Counted from the first letter of the stretch, positions 39,376 to 51,758 are shown. The stretch is 64,000 nt of DNA from Synechococcus sp. CC9616 (GCF_000515235.1 NZ_KI911558.1:1897466-1961465), one strand, 5' to 3'. A program made the numbers and translations. Notes: generated by a model not told the origin, from the letters alone.

Positions 39376-40509
39376 TTGCCCAGTAAGCCCCGACGGACAG
39401 GGGGAACCCGTGAGCGCCGCAGCAGCGGCACGACGGATCTGCTGCGGCTGTATCTCCAGGACATTGGCCGGGTCGACCTTCTCACCAACGAAGAGGAGGT
39501 CACGCTGGCGCGTCTAGTGCAGCGCCGCGAGGCCCTGCTGCAACAGCAACGGGATCTGGCCGAAAGCCATGCAGCCATTGGGGAATTGCATCGTCTCGAA
39601 GAACTGCAACGCCGCGAAGCGAACCAGCACAGCCACTGGCCGACCAAGCAGGAATGGGCTCGAGCGGCCGGACTGCCCTTGCCGGAGTTGCAGCAGCGAA
39701 TCGACGTGGGATACCAGAACTGGGCTGAGCAGGCACAACTGGAGGCCAAAGACCTGAAGATTGCCCTCCGCAACGGTCGGCGGGCAAAAGACCACATGAT
39801 CCAAGCCAACCTCCGGCTTGTGGTGGCGGTGGCCAAGAAATATCAGCAGCGGGGCATGGAACTCCTCGACCTTGTGCAGGAAGGGACGCTCGGGTTGGAA
39901 CGGGCGGTGGAAAAGTTCGATCCCACCCGGGGGTTCCGCTTCAGCACCTATGCCTACTGGTGGATCCGCCAGGGCATCACCCGTGCCATCGCCACCCAGA
40001 GCCGCACGATCCGGCTGCCAGTGCACGTCACCGAAAAGCTCAACCGGATCAAGCGTGTCCAACAGGACATCGCCAGCAATGAGGGCAGAATCGCCTCAAT
40101 GGCTGATCTGGCCCGTGAGTTGGGCATCAGTGAAGAGACCGTGCGCCAGACACTCGCCCGCGTTCCGCGTTCCGTGTCACTGGATACCCGTGTCGGCCGG
40201 GATCAGGACACCCAGCTCGGTGATCTGATCGAGGACGGCAAGGCCACGCCGGAGCAGACCCTGACCCACGATGAACTCCACAACGACCTTGAACATCTGC
40301 TGGATGAACTCACCAGCCGGGAAGCCTCCGTGCTGCGGCGCCGCTTCGGCCTGGAGGACGACATACCCCAAACGCTGGCTCAGATCGGAGAAGCGCTGAA
40401 ACTGTCGCGAGAACGGGTCCGTCAGATCGAAACCCGTGCCCTGCTCAAGCTGCGCCAGCCACAACGTCGCAGCAAGGTGCGCGACTACATCCAGGGGCTG
40501 GATTCTTGA
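39376..40509 (+). CDS. Group 2 sigma-70 family RNA polymerase sigma factor
   Basis: Sigma regions are 1.2 (DLLRLYLQDIGRVDLLTNEE), 2.1-2.4 (MIQANLRLVVAVAKKYQQRG, LIQ-like LVQEGTLGLERAVEKFDPTR, FSTYAYWWIRQGITRAIA), 3 and 4.2 (TLAQIGEALKLSRERVRQIE). It lacks the long region 1.1 of RpoD, so it is a non-essential group 2 factor, used in stress, circadian or nutrient responses in cyanobacteria. The start is TTG 39376; no ATG or GTG fits. The 377-residue length is slightly long owing to a linker at residues 45-105. Confidence 0.93.
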   Translation: MPSKPRRTGGTRERRSSGTTDLLRLYLQDIGRVDLLTNEEEVTLARLVQRREALLQQQRDLAESHAAIGELHRLEELQRREANQHSHWPTKQEWARAAGLPLPELQQRIDVGYQNWAEQAQLEAKDLKIALRNGRRAKDHMIQANLRLVVAVAKKYQQRGMELLDLVQEGTLGLERAVEKFDPTRGFRFSTYAYWWIRQGITRAIATQSRTIRLPVHVTEKLNRIKRVQQDIASNEGRIASMADLARELGISEETVRQTLARVPRSVSLDTRVGRDQDTQLGDLIEDGKATPEQTLTHDELHNDLEHLLDELTSREASVLRRRFGLEDDIPQTLAQIGEALKLSRERVRQIETRALLKLRQPQRRSKVRDYIQGLDS

Positions 40510-40608
40510 TTCGCGAACACTGAGCGCTCAGACCCCCCTGCCTGCTGACGAACTGACCAAACCCAGCGCAACAGCTCTGGAGCACCAGGCTGACGCCAGG
40601 TACCTTGA

Positions 40609-42872
<2,264 letters not shown>

Positions 42873-42900
42873 AACTAAAGCCAAGGCTTCTCAATCGACG

Positions 42901-43761
42901 ATGACGACAATTGCCCTCCTCGGTACCGGCCTGCTTGGACACGCCATCGGCCAACGCTTGCTGGAGCAGGGCCAGACGCTGAAGGTATGGAACCGAACCC
43001 CCGCACGAATCAGCGCGTTGATCCGTGCCGGTGCAACGCCGATTGAACGACTGAGCGAGATCAGCAAAGGATGCGATGCCGTCATCACCGTCCTGAAAGA
43101 CGGCCCAGTGACCAGCGACGTCGTGCAGACCCTGGGTGATCTCAAGGGACGGTGCTTGATTCCGATGGGAACGATGGGAATCACGGAAAGCCGCACCCTG
43201 GCGACGTTGATGAAAAGCCGGGGCGGGACCTATCTCGAGGCGCCTGTCCTGGGCAGCCGACCAGAAGCCCTAAGCGGATCATTGCTTGTGATGGCCGGCG
43301 GCGAACCGGAAGTGTTCAGCCGACATCAGGATCTGCTCGGCCTCCTGTCAGCTCAACCGATGCTCGTCGGACCCGTGGGAAGCGGAGCCGCCACCAAATT
43401 GGCTCTCAATCAACTCATCGCCAGCATGACCCACGCGTTTTCAATCTCGTTGCGCCTCGTGCAACAGGCCGAGGTACCAGTCGAGACGTTTATGAACATC
43501 CTGCGGCCATCCGCCCTCTACGCCCCCACCTACGACAAGAAACTGAAACGGATGATGGAGCGGCACTACGGCGACCCGAACTTCAGCACAGCCCTGCTTC
43601 GCAAAGACTTGGCGCTGTTCCTGCAGGAAGCCATCCATGCCGGATTGAACCCTGAAGGACTCAGGGGACTGTCAACTCTTTTGGCACAAGACAAAGCCCG
43701 CGATCTTGATGACCTGGATTACTGCTCCCTGCACGAATTGACGGCTCAAGACGAGAGCTGA
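42901..43761 (+). CDS. NAD(P)-dependent beta-hydroxyacid dehydrogenase family protein
   Basis: A Rossmann fold with the GxGxxG-type start ALLGTGLLGHAIGQRL, the substrate loop MGTMGITESRTLATLMKSRG and the catalytic Lys segment GSGAATKLALNQLI (Lys in xKxxxN). It belongs to the 3-hydroxyisobutyrate/6-phosphogluconate-type dehydrogenases. The substrate could be a small hydroxyacid or succinic semialdehyde; the sequence does not decide. Start ATG 42901. Confidence 0.93.
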   Translation: MTTIALLGTGLLGHAIGQRLLEQGQTLKVWNRTPARISALIRAGATPIERLSEISKGCDAVITVLKDGPVTSDVVQTLGDLKGRCLIPMGTMGITESRTLATLMKSRGGTYLEAPVLGSRPEALSGSLLVMAGGEPEVFSRHQDLLGLLSAQPMLVGPVGSGAATKLALNQLIASMTHAFSISLRLVQQAEVPVETFMNILRPSALYAPTYDKKLKRMMERHYGDPNFSTALLRKDLALFLQEAIHAGLNPEGLRGLSTLLAQDKARDLDDLDYCSLHELTAQDES

Positions 43762-44087
43762 GCAATCGCATTAAGCTATTTTTGAAACAACCACCTGCAG
43801 CCAATACGAATACAACTCCAGCACATTTAACTGATCAATCGAAGCATTGAGACTCAATAGAAAGATGCTCAGTGCACACTAAACCAACAAGGAAACGACA
43901 AGCAACTATGATGGATGGCAACACAATAGAAATCGATCGCTAAATCCAAACAATGGATAATGTCAGATTAATCATTTCCAAAAACCTAGCGATCTACTCC
44001 TGAAGCACTAAACGAAGCCAGCAAAATGTTGCCGCGATCTGGACCCCCAGCATTTCGACTGGATCAAGCCCGGCAGGTTCACCGACC
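43762..44087. other. AT-rich intergenic stretch without a gene
   Basis: Stops are frequent in all frames and no frame longer than about 30 codons has a start with a ribosome site. No strong hairpin or tRNA is visible. The tail probably contains the downstream region of the small minus-strand gene at 44088. Confidence 0.4.
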
Positions 44088-44246
44088 TCAGTTGCCCATG
44101 AAATGAAGCATGGCTTCCACAGCAGAGAGACCGATTAGAAACGTGCCCGCCAAGAGGGAGGCTTCCTTAAACGTTCTGGCCATCAGCAGCGCCGCAACAC
44201 CGGTGGAAAGCTCAATCAGAAATCTAAAGGAAATCTGAAGCGGCAC
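44088..44246 (-). CDS. Small membrane protein, 52 aa (candidate)
   Basis: GTG 44246 to TGA 44090-44088 encodes MPLQISFRFLIELSTGVAAL, then MARTFKEASLLAGTFLIGLS and a tail HFMGN. Two hydrophobic stretches suggest a one- or two-helix membrane peptide. The frame extends upstream to about 44285 with LPKPLRVFT, so a CTG start is possible. No family is recognised. Confidence 0.5.
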   Translation of the reverse strand: MPLQISFRFLIELSTGVAALLMARTFKEASLLAGTFLIGLSAVEAMLHFMGN

Positions 44247-44402
44247 TGTGAAGACCCGTAAAGGTTTTGGCAGCCTGGCACGGCAAGTTCACTCAAGTTC
44301 ATGAAAAGTGCTTTACAGAACTGAGTAAAACGGCTCAAATCTTTTTCTCTCAGCAAAGAAATCATCAATCGTCACATCACCGTGGACGTCTTGAATGAAG
44401 AG

Positions 44403-45071
44403 ATGGAATCCAGAACCGCCATCGCCCTGTTGTCCGGCGGCCTCGATTCCGCCACCGCAGCCGCGCTGGCGATTGAATCGGGTGATCGGGTGATCGGCCT
44501 GTCCTTCGACTATGGACAAAGGCACCGCCGTGAACTGAAAGCAGCGGAACAAGTGGCACAGAGTCTCGGCTTGGCCGAGCACCATCGGATCAGTGTGAAC
44601 CTCGCCGCCTGGGGCGGGTCTGCCTTGACCGATGACCAGGTCCGCATACCAACAGATGGCGTCAAAAACGACGGAATCCCGGCGACCTATGTTCCCGGCC
44701 GCAATACCGTCTTCATCTCCATCGGCCTGAGCCTGGCAGAGGCAAGAGCCGCTCAACGCCTCGTTCTGGGGGTGAATGCAGTGGACTACTCCGGCTATCC
44801 AGACTGTCGCCCCGACTATCTCGAGGCCTTTCAATCTCTGGCCGATCTCGCCAGCAAATCTGGACGCGAGGGACATGGCACCAAGCTTTGGGCACCACTG
44901 GTGACCTGGAGCAAAACAAAAATCGTCCAGGAAGCTCTACGACTGGGTGTCCCCATCGCAGACACCTGGAGCTGTTACAGCGGTGGAGACCATCCCTGCG
45001 GAGTCTGCGACAGCTGCCGCATCCGTGATGCCGCTCTCCAAGCCGCCGGCCGCTCGGATCTGTGCAGCTGA
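44403..45071 (+). CDS. queC: 7-cyano-7-deazaguanine synthase QueC
   Basis: ATP-dependent formation of preQ0 for queuosine. The PP-loop is [16 protein letters not shown], followed by LSFDYGQRH and [17 protein letters not shown]. The zinc site is [17 protein letters not shown] choose ATG 44403 ([13 protein letters not shown]) over GTG 44382. Its 3' end overlaps pabB by 10 bases. Confidence 0.95.
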   Translation: MESRTAIALLSGGLDSATAAALAIESGDRVIGLSFDYGQRHRRELKAAEQVAQSLGLAEHHRISVNLAAWGGSALTDDQVRIPTDGVKNDGIPATYVPGRNTVFISIGLSLAEARAAQRLVLGVNAVDYSGYPDCRPDYLEAFQSLADLASKSGREGHGTKLWAPLVTWSKTKIVQEALRLGVPIADTWSCYSGGDHPCGVCDSCRIRDAALQAAGRSDLCS

Positions 45072-46381
45072 ACGAACCCATCCGTCGCAGCCTGCCCTGG
45101 CGTCAACCCGCCACGGTGGCCAGGCGTCTTGCCCAGGAATGGGGAGAAGCTGGCCTGATTTGGCTGGATGGAGACGGCAGTGAACGGGGCCGTTGGGTGA
45201 CTCTGGCGGTCGATCCGGTTGAACAACGCTGCAGCCGCGGAGGCCCCGGCCAACCAGAGGCCCAAAACCCTTTTGAACTGCTGCGCCAGCTGGGACAAGG
45301 GCACTGGTGCGGCTGGCTCAGCTACGAAGCTGCTTGCTGGACAGAACCCGCCAACCCCTGGCCGATGGATGCCATGGCGAGCCTCTGGATCGCACGACAT
45401 GACCCGGTCCTGCGCTTTGACCTGCTGACTCAAAACCTGTGGATCGAAGGGACAGACCCACTTCGCCTCGAACGGATGTCGCGCTGGCTGACAGCCTCCA
45501 ATGAGGCAGCGGATGCGCAAGCGGAACCGATCGAGATCGCTCCGGAACAATGGCATTGGCATAGCGACCGAGCCTGCTTCACGGCAGGGGTGCAGCGGAT
45601 CAAAGAACTGATCGCTGCAGGCGATTTGTTCCAGGCCAACCTCACCGCGTGCTGCAGCACGCCCTGGCCAGCGGAACGATCCTGCCTGGACCTGTTCCTG
45701 AAACTGCGTCAGCGTTGCCCAGCACCCTTTGCAGGACTGCTGATCGGAGACGGAGACGCTCTCGAGGAAGCCGTGCTTTCCACGTCACCGGAACGGTTTC
45801 TACGGGTCAACTCCAAAGGCTGCGTCGAAACACGACCGATTAAGGGCACGAGGCCACGGGATCTGGATGAGCGACAGGATGCCGACCAGGCAGCTGATCT
45901 GGTCTGCAGTGACAAGGACCGGGCCGAAAACGTGATGATCGTGGATCTGTTGCGCAACGATTTGGGTCGGGTCTGCAAGCCAGGCTCGATCCAGGTCCCG
46001 CAACTGCTCGGGCTGGAGAGCTACTCAGCCGTTCATCACCTCACATCCGTCGTCCAGGGTGAACTGCAAAACGGTCTCTCCTGGGCCGATCTGCTGCAGG
46101 CCTGCTGGCCGGGAGGCTCGATCACAGGCGCCCCGAAACTCAGGGCCTGCCAACGCCTGGCAGAACTCGAACCCGTCAGCCGGGGGCCCTACTGCGGATC
46201 CATGATCCGGGTCGACTGGGACGGTCAATTCGACAGCAACATCCTGATCCGTTCCCTGATGCGGAAGGGCGATCGACTGAGAGCCCACGCCGGCTGCGGG
46301 ATTGTTGCCGACTCCGACCCGGAGAACGAAGCCGATGAACTCAACTGGAAACTGCGACCGCTCCTGGACGCCTTGCGATGA
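45062..46381 (+). CDS. pabB: Aminodeoxychorismate synthase component I
   Basis: Converts chorismate to 4-amino-4-deoxychorismate for folate. The chorismate-enzyme core has [11 protein letters not shown] (the Lys typical of PabB, where TrpE has Ala), [32 protein letters not shown] and [21 protein letters not shown] 45062 is the start and lies inside queC. The stop overlaps pabC (ATGA). Confidence 0.94.
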   Translation: MQLNEPIRRSLPWRQPATVARRLAQEWGEAGLIWLDGDGSERGRWVTLAVDPVEQRCSRGGPGQPEAQNPFELLRQLGQGHWCGWLSYEAACWTEPANPWPMDAMASLWIARHDPVLRFDLLTQNLWIEGTDPLRLERMSRWLTASNEAADAQAEPIEIAPEQWHWHSDRACFTAGVQRIKELIAAGDLFQANLTACCSTPWPAERSCLDLFLKLRQRCPAPFAGLLIGDGDALEEAVLSTSPERFLRVNSKGCVETRPIKGTRPRDLDERQDADQAADLVCSDKDRAENVMIVDLLRNDLGRVCKPGSIQVPQLLGLESYSAVHHLTSVVQGELQNGLSWADLLQACWPGGSITGAPKLRACQRLAELEPVSRGPYCGSMIRVDWDGQFDSNILIRSLMRKGDRLRAHAGCGIVADSDPENEADELNWKLRPLLDALR

Positions 46382-47190
46382 GCCAAGCGGTTGCCTGGAT
46401 GGATGGTGAGTGGAGCTCTCCCGATGAGCTCTCCATTCCGGTGAGCGATCGCGGCCTGCGACTGGCCGATGGCGTGTTCGAAACGATCCTGACGATCGGC
46501 AGCAAGCCACAGCTGCTGTCGCTGCATCTGGTGCGATGGCGAACAGGCGCCGAGCTCCTGGCCATGCAACCGCCACCGCAAGAAAACGACCTGGAACCGC
46601 TGCTAATGGACGCCATCACGCGGGCACAGCTGGGCCAGAGCACAGGTGCCTTGCGGTTGAACTGGAGCCGCGGATCGACAGGCGGTCGCGGCCTGGTTCA
46701 TCCAACCAGCGGCAAGGAACGTTTCTGGCTCACCCTTGACCCCTGCGAACCGGAGTTCAAGCCTGTCACGACGATCATCAGTAGCCATGAACGTCGCAAC
46801 GCCAACAGTCGTCTGAGTCGATGCAAAACCTTTGCCTATGGACAGGCGGTTCTGGCCCGTCGGGAAGCACTGGCCGCCGGGATGGACGACGCCCTCCTGC
46901 TCAACACCAACGGTGAACTCTGCTGCAGCACCAGCGCCAATCTGCTGGTGTGTCGTGATGGAGCCTGGCTGACACCCCCGCTCAGCAGCGGCTGCCTGCC
47001 AGGAGTGATGCGCGCCAGAGCCCTGGCTACAGGTCTGTGTCGGGAAGCCTGGATTGGGGCAAGCCTGAAACCAACGGATCAGGCCCTTCTGATCAACAGT
47101 CTGGGTTGTCGAGAGATTCAGTCCGTGAATGACAAAACTCTCATCAGGGCGAGCCAAAGCCAGACACTCTGGGGCAATCTTCTGCTCTGA
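46378..47190 (+). CDS. pabC: Aminodeoxychorismate lyase (class IV aminotransferase)
   Basis: A PLP enzyme that yields p-aminobenzoate. Features are SDRGLRLADGVFETI, the PLP lysine in SRCKTFAYGQAVLARREA, and DDALLLNTNGELCCSTSANL with SGCLPGVMRARAL. The 270 residues are typical. Coupling to pabB supports PabC rather than a branched-chain aminotransferase. Confidence 0.93.
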   Translation: MSQAVAWMDGEWSSPDELSIPVSDRGLRLADGVFETILTIGSKPQLLSLHLVRWRTGAELLAMQPPPQENDLEPLLMDAITRAQLGQSTGALRLNWSRGSTGGRGLVHPTSGKERFWLTLDPCEPEFKPVTTIISSHERRNANSRLSRCKTFAYGQAVLARREALAAGMDDALLLNTNGELCCSTSANLLVCRDGAWLTPPLSSGCLPGVMRARALATGLCREAWIGASLKPTDQALLINSLGCREIQSVNDKTLIRASQSQTLWGNLLL

Positions 47191-47200
47191 AGCAGCCCGA

Positions 47201-47989
47201 TCAGCCTGGCAGCAATCTCAGCACCGACTCGGCCCAGCCACGGCCATGAGGAGCTCGAGCCAATTGAAAACGACCGGCTTCGATGCCTTCGATCAGCTTT
47301 GGGTGGGGTCCCTTCATCCCAGGAACCACAACAGCGATATCCGCCACCTCAAGCAGTGGCAGATCATTGGGCGAGTCCCCGAGTCCCAGGACCTGAACAT
47401 CACCACAATCCTGTTGCTGCTTCAGTGCTTCGAGAGCCCGGCCTTTGCTGATGCCCTCACCAAGAAGGTGAGCCATGCGGTTGCCCTCGACAATCGTGAG
47501 TCGATACTCCTGAACCATCGCGATCAAGCGGTCCCGGCTTGAGCGAGCAGGAGCCACAAAGGGAACGCTGCAACGACGACGCTGAGCCATACGCAACGCC
47601 TCCCCACTCAGACCAAGCAATCGATCGCCTTCCGCATCACTGAGTTCATCCAGTGCGAGCAACGGCTCACCAAGCTTTGCCTCGATCTCTTTGAGCTTGG
47701 GTCTGAGCTCCTGCCAGCCAGGTCCAAGGCTGATCTCCCATTCCTCGCCATCGGGATGCTGTCCGTGGATCGCTCCACCGTTCTCCACAATGAAGGGATC
47801 GGACAGACAGGCATCTTGGCGGAAGCGACGCACTTCCTCCGCCGTCTTGCTGGTGCAGGGAATCACTGGGATTCGTTGCTCTTGCAACCAGCGAATCGCT
47901 TCAGCAGCGGGCGACCAGTCGTAGTGATGATCCAGCAGCGTGCCGTCGAGATCGGTCACGACCCACCAGGATGAAGGATCCTGAGTCAT
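47201..47989 (-). CDS. gpgP: Glucosyl-/mannosyl-3-phosphoglycerate phosphatase (HAD)
   Basis: The HAD-superfamily phosphatase removes phosphate from glucosyl-3-phosphoglycerate to give the compatible solute glucosylglycerate. The motifs are VVTDLDGTLLDHHYDWSPAA (DxDGT), PVIPCTSKTAEEV, and GLGDSPNDLPLLEVAD. The Cof-type cap holds FIVENGGAIHG. ATG 47989 overlaps the stop of the GH13 gene (ATGA). gpgS is nearby on the other strand. Confidence 0.92.
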   Translation of the reverse strand: MTQDPSSWWVVTDLDGTLLDHHYDWSPAAEAIRWLQEQRIPVIPCTSKTAEEVRRFRQDACLSDPFIVENGGAIHGQHPDGEEWEISLGPGWQELRPKLKEIEAKLGEPLLALDELSDAEGDRLLGLSGEALRMAQRRRCSVPFVAPARSSRDRLIAMVQEYRLTIVEGNRMAHLLGEGISKGRALEALKQQQDCGDVQVLGLGDSPNDLPLLEVADIAVVVPGMKGPHPKLIEGIEAGRFQLARAPHGRGWAESVLRLLPG

Positions 47990-49719
47990 CGGCTGACGAG
48001 CCATACCACCTGGTAGGGATCAAGTTGAAGCTGTTGTTGACCACTCTCCAGATCACTCGCCTGGAGGCAATCGTGCCACGACGATAAGGCGGCTTTTTCG
48101 CTCAAGGTGCTGAGGGGAAGGTTGAGTCGCGCACTCGTCATGTTGTGCACGGCATAGAGGGATTGTTGAGGAGTGCCGCGTTTCAGAACAACCAGATCAG
48201 AGCGCCCGTCACTGATCAAGGTCATGGGGGTATCGGGGTGCAGAGCTGGCATCAACGCACGTACGCGCATGGCATGGCGCAGAACGTTCAGCACAAGCGT
48301 GGGATCGCTCTCTGGATCATCGAGTCGACGTTCGAGGGAATCGGTTTTGAACTGCGGTCGGTTGAGATCACGACGCTGGCCGGTTTTTCGAAATTTCGAG
48401 ACGTCGTTGGGGGTGGCCAGCAAGGCGGGAAGGTAAAAGGCAGGCACACCCGGCAACACCATCACCAGCAGCTGCGTCAGCAGAAATCTCTCCAGTTGCA
48501 GATGGGAGGGATCAATGCCTCCGTCGGCCATCGCACTCCACCAGCTGATGTTGATCTCGTAAGGAACATCGTCTCCGCTGCTCAACCGGCGATGACTGAT
48601 CAATCCACCACGCTGTTCGCAGGCGATCAGGAACTGGAGCAGGCGTTTATCAGGCATCAAGCCTTCCAACGGCCGAAGTCCTACGCCGTCATGACAGGCC
48701 GTGAAATTGAGTAATCCGGTTTGATCCGGCAACGTCGGCCAGCGACTGAGCCAGGTGTTCAGCAGATCGGCGCGACCACTGATCGCTGCCTCCAGAAGCA
48801 GAGGAGGAAGAGGAAAGTTGTAAGCGAGATGAGCTTCCTGTCCGTTGCGGAGATAAGACAGATTCTCCTGCTCGGGAACATTGGTTTCGGTGACGACGAC
48901 GCCATCTGGACAGAGCGACTGAAGCAGCAGACGCAGAACCTGCACCAACCGATAAGCCTCCGGCCTGTGGATACAGGTGGTGTTCGGTTCCTTCCAGATG
49001 AAGCCGACGGCGTCGAGTCGAATCCAGCGGACACCATGACGTGACATCCGCCGCAACAGCTCCGCGAATCCGATCAGCACCTCAGGGCTTCGCCAATTGA
49101 GATCCACCTGATCCGGGCCGAAGGTCGTCCACACCTGACGTTTGGCGTTGGGAGGGCCCAGCTGAGTGAACAAGGCCGTGCTGCGCGGCCGGACTACATC
49201 GCTCCAGCAGGGATCGGGAGCGGCTTCAAGAACACAGGACTGACCGGGATCCTCCCGTCGCAGAAACTGCCGGACCCATGGATGAGAGGCGGAGACATGG
49301 TTCAGCACAAGATCCGCCATCAATCGACGTCCCTCCGCAAGAGCAGAGAGATCGGACCAGTCCCCATGACGCTCCTCCAGTTGCTCATAGTTCGCCACTG
49401 CAAAACCACCATCACTGGTGGATTTGAGGAACGGCAGCACATGAATCACTGCAGCGAATTCGGCCAGATGGGCATTGACGATCCTTCTCAGACTTCGCAG
49501 ACCAGAGCAGCCTGCATCCGCCACCGTGTCGGCGTAGGTGATCAGAACCGCATCCGCTCCACTCCAAAGCGCTGAAGCCTCCGAGGTGTCCCCGTTCCCT
49601 AACGAGCTCGAAGAAGATTGCAGCAATTGCGACGACAGTTCTTCGAGATCACAGGAAGAATCGACCGGGTACAAATTTCCCAGAAGCTTCCGCAACGTTC
49701 CCGCCTGCGGGTCATGCAT
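47986..49719 (-). CDS. GH13 sucrose-phosphorylase-like enzyme, likely glucosylglycerate phosphorylase type
   Basis: A 577-residue (beta/alpha)8 alpha-amylase superfamily protein of subfamily GH13_18: DLVLNHVSASHPWVRQFL, the nucleophile Asp in WIRLDAVGFIWKE, the acid Glu in VVTETNVPEQEN and the stabilising Asp in NFTACHDGVGLRPLEG. Members act on sucrose, glucosylglycerate or glucosylglycerol phosphate. Genetic coupling to gpgP and the divergent gpgS makes reversible phosphorolysis of glucosylglycerate the best guess. Start ATG 49719. Confidence 0.88.
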   Translation of the reverse strand: MHDPQAGTLRKLLGNLYPVDSSCDLEELSSQLLQSSSSSLGNGDTSEASALWSGADAVLITYADTVADAGCSGLRSLRRIVNAHLAEFAAVIHVLPFLKSTSDGGFAVANYEQLEERHGDWSDLSALAEGRRLMADLVLNHVSASHPWVRQFLRREDPGQSCVLEAAPDPCWSDVVRPRSTALFTQLGPPNAKRQVWTTFGPDQVDLNWRSPEVLIGFAELLRRMSRHGVRWIRLDAVGFIWKEPNTTCIHRPEAYRLVQVLRLLLQSLCPDGVVVTETNVPEQENLSYLRNGQEAHLAYNFPLPPLLLEAAISGRADLLNTWLSRWPTLPDQTGLLNFTACHDGVGLRPLEGLMPDKRLLQFLIACEQRGGLISHRRLSSGDDVPYEINISWWSAMADGGIDPSHLQLERFLLTQLLVMVLPGVPAFYLPALLATPNDVSKFRKTGQRRDLNRPQFKTDSLERRLDDPESDPTLVLNVLRHAMRVRALMPALHPDTPMTLISDGRSDLVVLKRGTPQQSLYAVHNMTSARLNLPLSTLSEKAALSSWHDCLQASDLESGQQQLQLDPYQVVWLVSR

Positions 49720-49791
49720 GGAGCTTCACCTGTTGGATTTCCCACAGGTATGGAGCAGGTCCCTTCGTCTTGTTGTCGCCTTCAACACTGC

Positions 49792-51069
49792 ATGGATTTT
49801 CAGCAAGGTCTGATCACCACGGTCCATGACTACAGCCTCGGGAATCTCGATGCCGTTGCCTTCAGAAAAGAGCTCTCGCAGAAACGAACGGCACTGCTGA
49901 TTCCATGTCTGATGGACGAGTTCAGTCGACCTGCCCTCGGATTGATCCGTGACGCTCTGAAGGAACTCGAAGGTCTCAGCAGCCTGGTGGTCGCTCTCTC
50001 CGCTGAAACAGCTGAAGACGTCGCTGCCGCGGAGGCGTTCTTCAACGGAATGCCCTTCCCTGTCCAGGTTCACTGGACCAACGGTCCAGCGGTTCGGGAA
50101 GTACTTTTGTCCGTTCAAGAGCTTGGCCTGGAAGTCACAGGACCACCAGGGAAAGGGTGGGCTGTCTGGCAGGGTCTTGGGGTGGCTTGCAGTCATGCAG
50201 AGGTTGTCGGATTGTTTGACGCTGACATCCGCACCTTCGGATCGTCTTACCCCGAACGCATGTTGCGTCCGCTGCTCGATCCGTCCCACGGCGTGGCGTA
50301 CGTCAAGGCGTTCTACAGCCGCCTCTCCCTGGAAACACAGGCATTGCAAGGTCGGGCAACACGCCTCTTCGTTGGCCCCCTTCTTGCCAGCTTGGAACAG
50401 ATCTTCGGGCCCCTTCCATACCTCCGCTACCTGCAGTCATTTCGCTACCCGCTGGCTGGGGAATTTGCCTTCACCACCGATCTGGCAATGAACCTGCGTA
50501 TCCCATCGGATTGGGGGCTGGAGGTAGGTCTGTTATCAGAGGTGTATCGACACGTGGCGTCCAGCCGGATTGCTCAGGTTGATCTTGGATTGTTTGATCA
50601 CAAGCACAAAGACCTGGGAAGCAAACCATCGGAAGGCCTGCAGAGAATGGCCGGAGAAATTTTCTGCACAGTGCTTCGCAGCCTGATGGAGCACGAAGGT
50701 TGTGTGGTTTCAACCGATCAATTACCCACCCTGGAAGTGCTGTATCGAAGGGTTGGAGAAGATCGCGTCCGACAATTCGGCCTCGATTCAGCCATTAACC
50801 GTCTGCCCTACGACAGACACAGAGAAGAACTTGCCGTACAAAGTTTTTCAAGCCTGCTCAGACCGGGTCTGAAACGATTCCAGGACACGCCGATAGCGCA
50901 TCAGCTACCCAGCTGGTCACGTCTGAACAGCTGCAACCCCATGCTTCAAAAAGATCTTGCTGAAGCAGGCCAGTCCGATCGCAGACACTCAAATCGTACG
51001 GCCATGATGCAACGCCCTCAATATCCAGCATACGTTTCTCAGGGTCTGCACAGTGAAACTGCAGCTTGA
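49792..51069 (+). CDS. gpgS: Glucosyl-3-phosphoglycerate synthase
   Basis: A GT81-type glycosyltransferase that joins glucose from NDP-glucose to 3-phosphoglycerate. Features are ALLIPCLMDEFSRPALGLIR, GPPGKGWAVWQGLGVA, the DxD metal site VVGLFDADIRTFGSSY and YPLAGEFAFTTDLAMNLRIP. ATG 49792 (MDFQQGLITTVHDYSLGNLD) is used; ATG 49750 is possible. About 70 bases separate it from the divergent GH13 gene, so the promoters probably overlap. Confidence 0.93.
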   Translation: MDFQQGLITTVHDYSLGNLDAVAFRKELSQKRTALLIPCLMDEFSRPALGLIRDALKELEGLSSLVVALSAETAEDVAAAEAFFNGMPFPVQVHWTNGPAVREVLLSVQELGLEVTGPPGKGWAVWQGLGVACSHAEVVGLFDADIRTFGSSYPERMLRPLLDPSHGVAYVKAFYSRLSLETQALQGRATRLFVGPLLASLEQIFGPLPYLRYLQSFRYPLAGEFAFTTDLAMNLRIPSDWGLEVGLLSEVYRHVASSRIAQVDLGLFDHKHKDLGSKPSEGLQRMAGEIFCTVLRSLMEHEGCVVSTDQLPTLEVLYRRVGEDRVRQFGLDSAINRLPYDRHREELAVQSFSSLLRPGLKRFQDTPIAHQLPSWSRLNSCNPMLQKDLAEAGQSDRRHSNRTAMMQRPQYPAYVSQGLHSETAA

Positions 51070-51078
51070 GTCTGCCTT

Positions 51079-51243
51079 TCAAAGCTCCTGCATTTGCTGA
51101 CGAATCACCCAGTCCGTTGCGGCACGCTGTGATTGCCATGCTTGTAACAATTGCTTGGCAATAATTTGAAGCTGATGAGGATCAGCCGTTGCCTCGATCG
51201 CCCGGTTCATCCTTTCAAGCTCGAATTGCTGAGTGATGCTCAT
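51079..51243 (-). CDS. Small conserved cyanobacterial protein, 54 aa
   Basis: ATG 51243 follows AAAGGA with good spacing. The peptide is wholly helical (MSITQQFELERMNRAIEATA, then HQLQIIAKQLLQAWQSQRAA), amphipathic and Gln-rich. This type is widespread in cyanobacteria, but I know no function. It is convergent with gpgS. Confidence 0.75.
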   Translation of the reverse strand: MSITQQFELERMNRAIEATADPHQLQIIAKQLLQAWQSQRAATDWVIRQQMQEL

Positions 51244-51449
51244 ACTGATTCCTTTGGTCACAGAAAAATCATCAACGCGAATCCTTTATCGCCGTGACCT
51301 ATAGAAATAAACGTCTCTGTTGCGACGAAATCCGACCAGTGTCAGGCCATTCGGATCTAACTGAAGATCACAAAATCTTTCGTCCTCACGCTGATATGCG
51401 CTTTGGATGATCCGTCTGGTTTAGAAAACAAGAACCCAACTTGTGTGAG

Positions 51450-51620
51450 ATGCACTACAACTGGGATCAACACCAACGACTGGCTCAAACTATCGCGTGC
51501 ACGCCGAAGGAGGATTTTGGCGTGGGCTTAGCCCTGATGGGCGTAGCGCTGCTCATGCTGACAAAAGACCTCGAAACGGACCTCGTGGATCAGTCAGTTG
51601 ATCGTGATGCAATCGTTTAA
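51450..51620 (+). CDS. Small single-helix membrane protein, 56 aa
   Basis: ATG 51450 to TAA 51618-51620 encodes MHYNWDQHQRLAQTIACTPK, the helix FGVGLALMGVALLMLTKDL and an acidic tail (ETDLVDQSVDRDAIV). The composition is clearly protein-like. It was found by reading short frames. The function is unknown. Confidence 0.6.
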   Translation: MHYNWDQHQRLAQTIACTPKEDFGVGLALMGVALLMLTKDLETDLVDQSVDRDAIV

Positions 51621-51758
51621 TGTTCTGCGAGGCACATTCCTTTTGAAAAAGTAGCGGTCGATATCGTTAAAATATTAAGGAAAATAGTATTGGTGTCGAT
51701 GCCTACAAAACAATCAAAAAAGTAAATCGATACTCCTACCACTGCTTTTAGCCTTTCC

